Shown here piece after piece: positions 8,140 through 17,011 of a DNA stretch of 64,000 nucleotides. Location of the stretch: NCBI GenBank assembly GCA_024515975.1, contig JAMSKV010000004.1, forward strand, positions 1-64,000. Reading direction: 5' to 3'. Below the pieces are notes generated by a model. That model was not told the origin of the DNA and did not search any database. It was given only the letters and a program-made list of their open reading frames with translations. Position 1 is the stretch's first letter. Each line of letters opens with the position of its first letter. Source of the stretch: Endosaccharibacter trunci. GTDB lineage: Bacteria > Pseudomonadota > Alphaproteobacteria > Acetobacterales > Acetobacteraceae. The position numbers and the translations under genes were made by a program.

Positions 8140-8294
8140 TCGTGGTCAATATATACGCGTGTGTTCAGTGTGGATTTATCTCAACGCGGCTAAGAGACTT
8201 TCTTCAAATGCGGGTTGGTGGGCTGATCTGCGTGCGCTGCGATCACGATCCCATATCGCACCTGCGCCAACCCACAGGAGCCCACCATGGCTGA
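8136..8294 (+). CDS. 52-aa zinc-ribbon-like phage protein
   Basis: ATG 8136 overlaps the upstream TGA; the frame stops at TGA 8292-8294, 8 bases inside the next gene. It carries two Cys pairs, CVQC near residue 9 and CVRC near residue 32, spaced as in a minimal zinc ribbon. The two pairs make it more convincing than most short ORFs. Role unknown. Confidence 0.55.
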   Translation: MIVVNIYACVQCGFISTRLRDFLQMRVGGLICVRCDHDPISHLRQPTGAHHG

Positions 8295-8565
8295 GCGCAC
8301 GGTGTTCGCCACCAAAGGGGCATACAAAGACGGCTGTGTTGCTGTCCAGATCTCTCTGCGTGGCGACGGTCACTTCTCTGATACCGTAAAGGTGGAGGGG
8401 CGAACCGAGATTTCGACAAGCCAAGCTCGGGCTTTCGCGCAACGGCTTCTGACTGCGGCCGATGCAGAAGATGCGCGGCAACAGAAGAAGGATGCTGCAG
8501 CTGCACGGCGGTCAAACTGGCGCCAGAGAGAAATCGCCGTTGGCCGGATGATCGTCTATGGCTGA
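8287..8565 (+). CDS. Small phage protein (92 aa)
   Basis: Starts at ATG 8287. N-terminal beta-rich half (TVFATKGAYKDGCVAVQISL), then a helical stretch (SQARAFAQRLLTAADAEDA) and a basic C-terminus. No domain recognised. The first residues MAER recur at the starts of two following genes (8558 and 8829), perhaps from duplication of the start region. Confidence 0.55.
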   Translation: MAERTVFATKGAYKDGCVAVQISLRGDGHFSDTVKVEGRTEISTSQARAFAQRLLTAADAEDARQQKKDAAAARRSNWRQREIAVGRMIVYG

Positions 8566-8836
8566 GCGCTTCGTGATTGACCGGCTCCGCGCGGCGCAGG
8601 TAGGACGCCGCGCAGCCACCGAGGCGATCGCCGAACTGCTCTACGAAAACGGCGTGATGCTGGCGGACAGCGAATGCGGAGCACCGCTTTTGTGGGCCGA
8701 GATGGTCGCATCTCCCGAGCTACACGATCGCGTCGAGGTCGCCCGCCATCGCGATATCGCGGATACCGTTATGTCGCTCGATGTAGACGCCCGGACGAAG
8801 TTGGTGACCCTTATTGCGGAGGCGCCCCATGGCTGA
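8558..8836 (+). CDS. Small phage protein (92 aa)
   Basis: ATG overlaps the previous gene by 8 bases, the same arrangement as the gene before it. Helical, with RAAQVGRRAATEAIAELLY and a C-terminal TKLVTLIAEA. No family recognised. Confidence 0.5.
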   Translation: MAERFVIDRLRAAQVGRRAATEAIAELLYENGVMLADSECGAPLLWAEMVASPELHDRVEVARHRDIADTVMSLDVDARTKLVTLIAEAPHG

Positions 8837-9029
8837 GCGCGGAGCGATGACGCCGGGCGGCGCGTGGCAAGTCGTGGGCGATGTCGTCAAGAACGGCATG
8901 ACCAATGACAGAGCGGACCTCCGGATGGCCAACGGTTGGGAGCCGTTTGCCGTCTCGGACGGAATGATCTGGCTACGACGCTGGGTGCCCAATCAACCCA
9001 CCACCAGCAAGACGGAGGGCGGCGCGTGA
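8829..9029 (+). CDS. Small phage protein (66 aa)
   Basis: ATG 8829 again overlaps by 8 bases and again encodes MAER. Aromatic-rich (GGAWQVV, GWEPFAVSDGMIWLRRW), suggesting a compact beta fold. Role unknown. Confidence 0.5.
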   Translation: MAERGAMTPGGAWQVVGDVVKNGMTNDRADLRMANGWEPFAVSDGMIWLRRWVPNQPTTSKTEGGA

Positions 9030-9241
9030 TGCTGGCTGACATCCTCAGTAGTTCCGAAAACGTCGCCTATGCCCGGCGCTGCGATCCTCATATCTGGGCG
9101 CTCGACCTGCCGGACGCAAGCTGTGCGGCTCATCAGGAACAAAGCCTGATCCGAGCTGCAAGCCGACGTGGTCTCATCTGGTGGAATCCGGTTAGCGAGC
9201 ACTACGAGCCGATCAAGCGGGAGGATCGCGCCGATGCCTGA
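9029..9241 (+). CDS. Small phage protein (70 aa)
   Basis: ATG 9029 (GTG 9026 also in frame) overlaps the previous TGA. Contains DPHIWALDLPD and GLIWWNPVSEHYEP. No domain recognised; position in the operon is the main support. Confidence 0.5.
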   Translation: MLADILSSSENVAYARRCDPHIWALDLPDASCAAHQEQSLIRAASRRGLIWWNPVSEHYEPIKREDRADA

Positions 9242-9440
9242 CGACAACACGGGTGGGGTGCTTCTCCCGATGGGAGCGGCCGAACTAGACCGGCTTAACG
9301 AGCGGATTGCGGCCGCCAAGCGGTTCGGTCGCCGTTATACCCCGGCGACGACACAAGAATACCTGCGTGCGCCGAGCTATCTACGTGACCGTATGACGTG
9401 GCCGGTGCATGTGATCGAGCTAATCCGGAGGTCGCCATGA
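9234..9440 (+). CDS. Small phage protein (68 aa)
   Basis: ATG 9234 overlaps the preceding gene by 8 bases. Helical N-terminus (AAELDRLNERIAAAK) and a basic middle. No family recognised. Confidence 0.45.
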   Translation: MPDDNTGGVLLPMGAAELDRLNERIAAAKRFGRRYTPATTQEYLRAPSYLRDRMTWPVHVIELIRRSP

Positions 9441-9655
9441 CCGTCCAGCAACCCGTGGTGCCGGCGTCGGAGGCCCAGATCGGCTGGCACTGGATAAAGA
9501 CGATGCACGGCACCTACGAGCCGGCCTTTTGGTCTGGCCTTGGTTGGTATCGGGCGGCCTCGTCTGAGCTGTTCGAGCCCGCTCGGCTCGCTCGAGTTGG
9601 TTGGACCTACATCGGCCCCGTGCCGGAGCCGGCGATGGAGGGTGGCGATGGCTGA
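9437..9655 (+). CDS. Small Trp-rich phage protein (72 aa)
   Basis: ATG overlaps the upstream TGA. Several Trp/Tyr in a short beta-rich domain (IGWHWIKTMHG, AFWSGLGWYRAA, VGWTYIGPV). The W-x-W spacing suggests a small beta-sheet domain. Function unknown. Confidence 0.5.
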   Translation: MTVQQPVVPASEAQIGWHWIKTMHGTYEPAFWSGLGWYRAASSELFEPARLARVGWTYIGPVPEPAMEGGDG

Positions 9656-10022
9656 GCTTGATCTCATCAGCCGAGCAGACCTCGCTGCCAGGTTGGACCG
9701 GTCAGAGAAAACGTTGCGCCGGCTTCTGCCCACCATCCCAAATCTGAATTGCGTTCGGATCGGCCGAACGATCTATTTCACCCCGGTCGATGTCGACCAC
9801 ATCACGCGAGCACTCCGCTGTCCCTATCCTACCGTAAGCGCGGCGACTTCTGGTACTGCCGCGGCACGATCCGCGTTGGCCGTGAGACCTTCACGGTTGC
9901 CGAGTTCAACACAGGATGCCGTGCAAGAGCAGATGCTGAGGCAGTTGGCGGAGCGGAAGAAGCAAAGGTCCGTCGAGAGAGGCTCGACGGCCCGCAAGCG
10001 GCTCTTGATCGCGTCACCATAA
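9648..10022 (+). CDS. Excisionase-like helix-turn-helix protein
   Basis: Begins at ATG 9648, overlapping the previous gene by 8 bases. Residues 5-55 (LISRADLAARLDRSEKTLRR ... CVRIGRTIYFTPVDVDHI) fit the winged HTH of MerR/Xis-type DNA-binding proteins. The tail from LRCPYP onward is Ser/Ala-rich and runs in a frame that overlaps the integrase gene by more than 250 bases. The likely role is directing the integrase to excision or controlling the operon, inferred from fold and position. Confidence 0.7.
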   Translation: MAELDLISRADLAARLDRSEKTLRRLLPTIPNLNCVRIGRTIYFTPVDVDHITRALRCPYPTVSAATSGTAAARSALAVRPSRLPSSTQDAVQEQMLRQLAERKKQRSVERGSTARKRLLIASP

Positions 10023-10840
10023 GCGACGCGATCGCCACCTACCTGAACCGGGCGCAGGGGGTCGAGGATTACGACGTAGCTCGGCTCGCGGACCTGAACC
10101 CCAGAATCGGGCAATTCTCGCTCGCTCAAGCTGAGAGAGGCTGGCAGGTCTGGTTATCAACCCGCGGTCTGAAAATGGCACCGGCAACGCAGGCAAGATG
10201 GCGCGCTGTGCTTCAGGCCGCCATTAATGCGGGCGCCGCCGCCCGCAGCCTCCCGGCGCCAACTCTCTCTCCCGTCAAGCAGAAGGTGGAGGAGAAAGCA
10301 TCCTGGCTGACCAAGGCCGAGCAGGAGACTTTGCTCGCCTCCTACCCCGATCACGTTAAGCCGATTGCGCTCACCCTCTGTTTTCAGGGAACCAGATCCA
10401 CGGAGGCACTCCGCCTGGACTGGCGCCACGTCGATTTCGACCGCGGAACCCTATTTATCATGAAGAGCAAGAGCGGGCGCCAGCGCACGATTCCGATGCA
10501 CCCACGTGTCGCAACGGCACTGAAGAACCTCTGGATTGCTCGCGGCCGGCCGGACACTGGCACGGTGTTTCTGTCGCGCCTGAAGGCAGCCTACAGCGAT
10601 ACCCGCAAGACCGGCGGCAACCCGCTGACGGCATCGCACCGATCGGCCTGCAAGACGGCAGGGATCGTCGGGTTCACGCCCCACGGATGGCGGCATCACT
10701 GGGCAAGCTGGATGGTGATGACCGGATGCGATCTGGTGACGCTTATGCGTCTCGGCGGATGGCGAACGCAGAAGTCTGTTCAGCGGTATGCCGCCGTCAG
10801 TGCGGACCACATGGCTGAGGCGATTCTGCGGCTGACATAG
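9749..10840 (+). CDS. int: Phage tyrosine integrase
   Basis: A site-specific recombinase of the tyrosine family that inserts and excises the element. Numbered from TTG 9749, the catalytic set is visible: Arg216 (GTRSTEALRLDW), the Lys region KSKSG near 241, His312-x-x-Arg315 (HGWRHH), Trp338 in LGGW, and nucleophile Tyr347 (RYAAV). The start is uncertain: the first ~25 residues overlap the xis-like gene, and CTG 9818 (followed by SLSYRKRGDFWYCRG, a typical integrase N-terminus) is an alternative. The gene ends about 115 bases from the tRNA-Gly 3' end, the classic integrase-to-attachment-site layout. Confidence 0.9.
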   Translation: MRSDRPNDLFHPGRCRPHHASTPLSLSYRKRGDFWYCRGTIRVGRETFTVAEFNTGCRARADAEAVGGAEEAKVRRERLDGPQAALDRVTISDAIATYLNRAQGVEDYDVARLADLNPRIGQFSLAQAERGWQVWLSTRGLKMAPATQARWRAVLQAAINAGAAARSLPAPTLSPVKQKVEEKASWLTKAEQETLLASYPDHVKPIALTLCFQGTRSTEALRLDWRHVDFDRGTLFIMKSKSGRQRTIPMHPRVATALKNLWIARGRPDTGTVFLSRLKAAYSDTRKTGGNPLTASHRSACKTAGIVGFTPHGWRHHWASWMVMTGCDLVTLMRLGGWRTQKSVQRYAAVSADHMAEAILRLT

Positions 10841-10927
10841 CTCTGCCCAGCCCGTGCCCAAACCGCTTGGTATGTTCGTGGTTTGATCTGGCCGCTTGTG
10901 TCCACTTCGCCTTGTGGACCACGCCAA

Positions 10928-10956
10928 CTAACTAGCTGTTCTAGTTAGCCTATTTT
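10928..10956 (+). terminator. Perfect 8-bp stem-loop then short T-run between integrase and tRNA
   Basis: CTAACTAG (10928-10935) and CTAGTTAG (10941-10948) are exact inverted repeats with a 5-base loop, followed by four T at 10953-10956. It could end integrase transcription, though the stem is AT-rich and the T-run short. Because it sits beside the attachment site it could also be a recombinase-binding palindrome. Confidence 0.5.
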
Positions 10957-10985
10957 GGAGCGGGCGAAGGGATTCGAACCCTCGA
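10956..10985. other. Probable attachment-site core in tRNA-Gly 3' part
   Basis: Inferred, not shown: tyrosine-integrase elements often insert at tRNA 3' ends and regenerate the gene, and here int ends next to the tRNA 3' end. The matching second copy should lie to the left of the window; I found none inside it, so the exact core cannot be defined. Confidence 0.4.
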
Positions 10986-11030
10986 CCCCAACCTTGGCAA
11001 GGTTGTGCTCTACCCCTGAGCTACGCCCGC
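10956..11030 (-). tRNA. tRNA-Gly (GCC)
   Basis: Read on the minus strand the sequence folds as a cloverleaf: acceptor GCGGGCG pairing with CGCCCGC, D-arm with GCTCAGGGGTAGAGC, anticodon loop TTGCCAA giving GCC, and T-arm GGTTCGAATCC. The CCA end is encoded (complement of 10956-10958). The 3' end faces the integrase. Confidence 0.95.
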
Positions 11031-11213
11031 GCTCCGGTGCGGTGGCGGGCTTGTATGTCGGTTCCGGGAGGAGCGCAAGAGGGTTTCGCGTTTTTCGTCC
11101 CCGCCTTGCGTCCGGCAGGGTGCACGACGACATTACGGCCACGAGCAGCACGAGCACGGAAGGCCGGCGCGTCACGGTCGCGTGTCCGGCGCGAACCGGG
11201 GAAAACAGCATCC

Positions 11214-12233
11214 ATGGACTACATCATCGGTCAGAACAGCAGCGCTCGGAACGCCAGCCGCGACGCTGGTCCGGGATTGCGCGCGCCCCATGCTCCGGCC
11301 GTTCCCGACGCGCATCCCCAGACGGGCGGCGGAGCGTCGGACGCCGACATCATCATCGACGGCGACCAGAACAATTTTATGGCCGACGTGATCGAAGCCA
11401 GTCGTCAGGTTCCGGTGCTGGTGGATTTCTGGGCGACCTGGTGCGGCCCCTGCAAGACTCTCACCCCCGCGCTGGAAAAGGTCGTCCGCGCCGCGGGCGG
11501 CCGTATCCGCCTGGTGAAGATCGACATCGACGCCAACCGCGCCCTCGTCTCGCAACTCGCGCAGATCGGCCTGCCGATGCAGTCCGTGCCGACCGTGGCC
11601 GCCTTCTGGCAAGGGCAGATCCTCGACGTGTTCCAGGGCGCCCTGCCGGAATCCGAGCTGAAGCGGTTTGTGGAGGTGCTCCTCAAGCAGGCCGGCGGCT
11701 CGATGCCGTCGGCGGACCTGCTGGCCGAAGCCAAGCTGGCGATCGAGGACGGCAGGGTCGAGGACGGGGCGGCCCTGTTCTCCGCCGTGCTGGATCAGGA
11801 CGGGGAAAGCCCGGAAGCCTGGGGCGGGCTTGCACGCGCTCTCCTGGCCATGGGTCGGGACGAGGATGCGCTCGGCGTCCTCGATCAGGTGCCGGCGAAG
11901 ATCGCCGAGCACGTCGAGATTTCCGGTGCGCGCTCTGCGATCGCCCTGGCTGCCGAAGGCCGCAAGCTTGCGGATGCGGTGGGCGGGCTGGAAGCCCGTC
12001 TCGCGGCCGATCCGAACGACCACGCGGCACGCTACGAGCTGGCCACCGCGCTCAACGCCGCAAATCGCCGCTCCGAGGCGGTGGACGCGCTGCTGGAAAT
12101 CCTGAAGCGGGACCGGAGCTGGAACCAGGACGCCGCCCGCCTGCAACTGATCCGTTTCTTCGAGAGCTGGGGGTTCGACGAGCCCGCGACCCTGGCCGGT
12201 CGCCGCCGCATGTCGGCCCTGCTGTTCTCGTAG
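11214..12233 (+). CDS. cnoX: Thioredoxin-domain TPR chaperedoxin (CnoX/YbbN family)
   Basis: A 339-aa protein: disordered N-terminus to about residue 44, thioredoxin fold about 50-155 with active site WCGPC at 76-80, then helical repeats (KLAIEDGRVEDGAALFSAVL, ARYELATALNAANRR) of the TPR-like half. Family members bind unfolded proteins and protect them during oxidative stress, passing them to chaperones. Both redox Cys are present, so it should be redox active. ATG 11214 is preferred because upstream sequence in this frame is uncharacteristic. The LON-domain gene follows 14 bases downstream. Confidence 0.85.
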   Translation: MDYIIGQNSSARNASRDAGPGLRAPHAPAVPDAHPQTGGGASDADIIIDGDQNNFMADVIEASRQVPVLVDFWATWCGPCKTLTPALEKVVRAAGGRIRLVKIDIDANRALVSQLAQIGLPMQSVPTVAAFWQGQILDVFQGALPESELKRFVEVLLKQAGGSMPSADLLAEAKLAIEDGRVEDGAALFSAVLDQDGESPEAWGGLARALLAMGRDEDALGVLDQVPAKIAEHVEISGARSAIALAAEGRKLADAVGGLEARLAADPNDHAARYELATALNAANRRSEAVDALLEILKRDRSWNQDAARLQLIRFFESWGFDEPATLAGRRRMSALLFS

Positions 12234-12247
12234 AAGGAGGCTTCTGC

Positions 12248-12934
12248 ATGGCCAGTCGATCGCTCCGACGCGTTCCGAGGCTACGGGATCTGCGGCTGCA
12301 CGCCTTGCCGGACGAACTGCCCGTATTTCCCCTTCCGGGCGCGGTGCTGCTGCCCTCCGGCAAGCTGCCGCTCAACATCTTCGAGCCCCGCTACCAGTGC
12401 ATGCTGGAGGACGCGCTGGCGAGCGATCGGCTCATCGGCATGATCCAGCCCCTGGAATCGGCGGAGAACGCGAGCGAGAACCCCTCCTTGTTCGCGATCG
12501 GCTGCGTCGGACGCATCACCAGCTTCAGCGAGCGCGAGGACGGCACCGCCTCCATCACGCTGACCGGGCTCGTGCGCTTCCGTACCCTGGAAGAGGCGGC
12601 GAGCGACAGACCCTATCGCAGTTTCGCCGTGTCCTATGACGGGTTCGGCGGCGACATGGAGCGGGCCGAAGAGGTGGCGTTCGACCGTGCCGCCCTCGTC
12701 GGCGCATTGCGGCGCTATTTCCATCACCGCGGCTTCGAGGCGCGCTGGGATGCGATCGACCAGATGGACGACGAAACCCTCCTGGTCACGCTGAGCATGA
12801 TCTGCCCGTTCCTGCCCGCGGAAAAACAGGCCCTGCTGGAAGCCCCCACCCTGCCCGACCGCGCGCGCGCCCTGCTCGCCCTTCTCGAGATGGCCGGCCA
12901 CGAGGACGACGAGACCGGCCAACATTCCGCCTGA
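12248..12934 (+). CDS. LON substrate-binding domain protein
   Basis: A 228-aa protein that is only the N-terminal substrate-recognition domain of Lon-type proteases, without ATPase or peptidase. Seen: [23 protein letters not shown] near residues 27-49, cut here as [10 protein letters not shown] and [10 protein letters not shown], the hallmark of this domain, and [21 protein letters not shown] lies just upstream of ATG 12248. Clustered with cnoX and the Trm112-like gene, an arrangement I know from alphaproteobacteria, hinting at protein quality control. Activity unproven. Confidence 0.85.
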   Translation: MASRSLRRVPRLRDLRLHALPDELPVFPLPGAVLLPSGKLPLNIFEPRYQCMLEDALASDRLIGMIQPLESAENASENPSLFAIGCVGRITSFSEREDGTASITLTGLVRFRTLEEAASDRPYRSFAVSYDGFGGDMERAEEVAFDRAALVGALRRYFHHRGFEARWDAIDQMDDETLLVTLSMICPFLPAEKQALLEAPTLPDRARALLALLEMAGHEDDETGQHSA

Positions 12935-12975
12935 TCCGCCCTCGTCTCCAGGCCGCTTTCGTGGGAAAACACCGC

Positions 12976-13188
12976 ATGACCCAGCCCGACGACACCGCCG
13001 CGTCCAACCGTTCCACCCCCGTGGACCCGCGCCTGCTGGACATCCTCGTCTGCCCCGTAACCAAGGGGCCCTTGCATTATGACCGCGAGGCGAACGAGCT
13101 GGTCAGCCGAAAGGCCGGCCTCGCCTTCCCAATCCGCGACGGGATTCCGATCATGCTGCCGGACGAGGCGCGCGCTCTGGCGGATTGA
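12976..13188 (+). CDS. Trm112-like small protein
   Basis: A 70-aa protein with [14 protein letters not shown] and [18 protein letters not shown], the signature of the Trm112/UPF0434 family. Eukaryotic members activate methyltransferases; the role of bacterial ones is less clear. Only one of the usual zinc-binding Cys is obvious, as in other bacterial short forms. ATG 12976 is chosen over GTG 12961. Third gene of the cnoX-LON cluster. Confidence 0.85.
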   Translation: MTQPDDTAASNRSTPVDPRLLDILVCPVTKGPLHYDREANELVSRKAGLAFPIRDGIPIMLPDEARALAD

Positions 13189-13217
13189 CCGCCGCAACAC
13201 CCCCGTGCGGCGGCGCC

Positions 13218-15152
13218 TCAGCCGCCCTTTGCTGTCCGCCTGGGCGTCCGCGCGCGCGCGGATCGCTTTGCCCGCTCCCTCGGCAGCACCGCAACGACCT
13301 CTATCGCAGGCGCGTATACCAGCTCCGGGGCATACAGAAGCGGCGCCACCATCCGATCGAAATCGGCCAGTACCGACGGCAGATCCAGGTTGAAATTCCA
13401 CAGCGACGGCGCGGCCGCGCCATGGCTGATCATCACCGGCGCATCCGGCTGATCCGACACCGCACCCGGCGATACGAACGCCACAGGACTCGGCGCATCC
13501 ATCGTGGCCGGATCGCTGTAGATCTGCAGATCGTTCAGATTTTCCAGGTTCCAGCGCGAGGTGATCACCAGGCCCGGCGTGTTGCAGACCCAGCGATATT
13601 TCGCGAGGCCGGCGCCCCAGAACGCGACGAAGGCGCGGGCCGCACGCGCCCAGGCAAGGCTCGCCCGGATCGGCTGGCCCAGCGTATCGACCACAGTGAC
13701 CTGCGTTCCGGCCGCTCGCTCCCGGATCAGCGCGAGCAGCGCCTGCTCCTCCGCCAGCGGTGAGCCGGTCGCGCCGAACTCGCCATGGCTCCAGATATTG
13801 CCGCCCTCGATGCGGCTGTTGTGTCCGTCCACCACCAGGGTGACAGGCCCCGGGCCGTCCGCCAGATGCGCCACCAGCGCCGCGCAGAAACCCGGCAGAT
13901 CGGTCGTCGTGCGGTTCTCCACACGCAGCCCCAGCAGCAGCACGGGGGAGTCGCTGCCGACCGCTGGAACCGGCCGCAGGATGCTGTCCCGCAGCGACCT
14001 GCCGACCTTCATGGCGCTGGTGCGGAACAACAGCGCGTTCTCCGCATAGAGCGACGGCAGCAGAGCGCTGAGCGGGACGTGCTCGCGACGGACCCGTCCT
14101 TGCAGCTCCGGGAACACCTCGTCCAGCGGACCATACATCTCCGGTGCCACGCCGGCATCGCAGACCAATATGCGGGGCACCGGACCCGGCGCGTCCAGCA
14201 GGCGGGCGATGCCGCTGTAGTCGTTCCACAGCACATGGCCGAGATGCACGGCGGCCAGGCCGCGCCAGAAATGCACCGGCTCCGACGCCTCCGCGGCCAG
14301 ATAGGGGAACAGGGCCGCGCCATGCAGGACCAGATGGCGCAGCATCGTCGTCACCAGATCGGGACAGGAGGCCGCCAACGTCTCCGGCTCCCGGCTGATC
14401 ACCAGATTCGCTTCCGGGAAAAACAACCCCAGCGTGCGGTTGTAGATGCCGCCGGCGAGCAGGAACACGGACAGGTCCCAGCTCTCGTCGAACAGCTTGT
14501 ACGCGATCAGATCGGTGTCGAGCGCCAGCGATTTGCGGCACACGATCTCGCTGCCGTCGCAGGGCGAGCGGAAACGCAACGCGCCTTCGCGCGGAAGGGC
14601 GTCGAACAAGCCTTGCAGCAGACCGGGATTGGACAGCCAGTGCAGCTCGCCCGATGTCAGCGGTACGCGACGGGTTCCGCAATCGAGGATCGCCAGCCCG
14701 TAGGGCGAACGCACCACCGTATCCAGCCCGGACGGCAGGCGGCGCAAATCGAGCGTGCCGATATACAGATCCAGCAAGGCAAGGCGGCAGTGCTCCGGCA
14801 GATCGAAGAAGGCACGCTGCGCCTCCGTGATCGCCTCCGGCGTCTTCTGCAGCACGAGCTGCTGCCAGATCCCGTCGAGAAGCGGGCAGAGGGCGGCCGT
14901 CAGATCCGCCAGCAGCTGCGGCGGGATCTCGCCGAGGCTGCCGCCAACCCGGCGCAGCTCCTGGTCGAGAAACCAGCAACCGACCGCCCCATCCTCATGC
15001 GCGAACGGCACGATGATGACGGGAAGCAGCCCGGAATAGGCCAGAACCGGGCGCCAGCCCGGCAGGAAGGTCACGGGCCCGTCGCCACCGATGATGTCGC
15101 GCGGACCGTCCTCGAACAGGATGCGCGTGCCGTCGATCTCGTGGATGAGCAT
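13218..15152 (-). CDS. Large orphan protein, C-terminal part glycosyltransferase-61-like
   Basis: A 644-aa protein I do not recognise by name. It has no signal peptide or clear membrane helix. Residues about 330-590 include FPELQGRVRREHVPL, a DTLGQPIRASLAWARA stretch and FVAFWGAGLAKYRWV, which resembles the acceptor-side motif of GT61-like glycosyltransferases (GAGL near the C-terminus). The N-terminal 300 residues look like a separate beta-rich domain. A role in polysaccharide handling is a guess. Transcribed toward the Trm112-like gene; its C-terminus is Arg/Lys-rich. Confidence 0.7.
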   Translation of the reverse strand: MLIHEIDGTRILFEDGPRDIIGGDGPVTFLPGWRPVLAYSGLLPVIIVPFAHEDGAVGCWFLDQELRRVGGSLGEIPPQLLADLTAALCPLLDGIWQQLVLQKTPEAITEAQRAFFDLPEHCRLALLDLYIGTLDLRRLPSGLDTVVRSPYGLAILDCGTRRVPLTSGELHWLSNPGLLQGLFDALPREGALRFRSPCDGSEIVCRKSLALDTDLIAYKLFDESWDLSVFLLAGGIYNRTLGLFFPEANLVISREPETLAASCPDLVTTMLRHLVLHGAALFPYLAAEASEPVHFWRGLAAVHLGHVLWNDYSGIARLLDAPGPVPRILVCDAGVAPEMYGPLDEVFPELQGRVRREHVPLSALLPSLYAENALLFRTSAMKVGRSLRDSILRPVPAVGSDSPVLLLGLRVENRTTTDLPGFCAALVAHLADGPGPVTLVVDGHNSRIEGGNIWSHGEFGATGSPLAEEQALLALIRERAAGTQVTVVDTLGQPIRASLAWARAARAFVAFWGAGLAKYRWVCNTPGLVITSRWNLENLNDLQIYSDPATMDAPSPVAFVSPGAVSDQPDAPVMISHGAAAPSLWNFNLDLPSVLADFDRMVAPLLYAPELVYAPAIEVVAVLPRERAKRSARARTPRRTAKGG

Positions 15153-15246
15153 GTCGGGTCCCGGTCTGATTGCCTAACGCCCTATCAAACCGGGCTGGCC
15201 CGCGCCAGCACTCAATCACGCTTTCGGCATCGTTGACCGCAGCGAG

Positions 15247-15275
15247 GGCTGAAGGCGGCGATCCCGCCTCCAGCC
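15247..15275 (-). terminator. Stem-loop downstream of ilvC
   Basis: GGCTGAAGGCGG (15247-15258) pairs with CCGCCTCCAGCC (15264-15275) with one mismatch and a 5-base loop. It lies 13 bases past the ilvC stop and before the start of the 644-aa gene. No T-run, so it may act as a pause, RNA-stability or Rho-assisted end. Confidence 0.5.
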
Positions 15276-15287
15276 GTTAGACCCGTC

Positions 15288-17008
<1,721 letters not shown>

Positions 17009-17011
17009 AAA

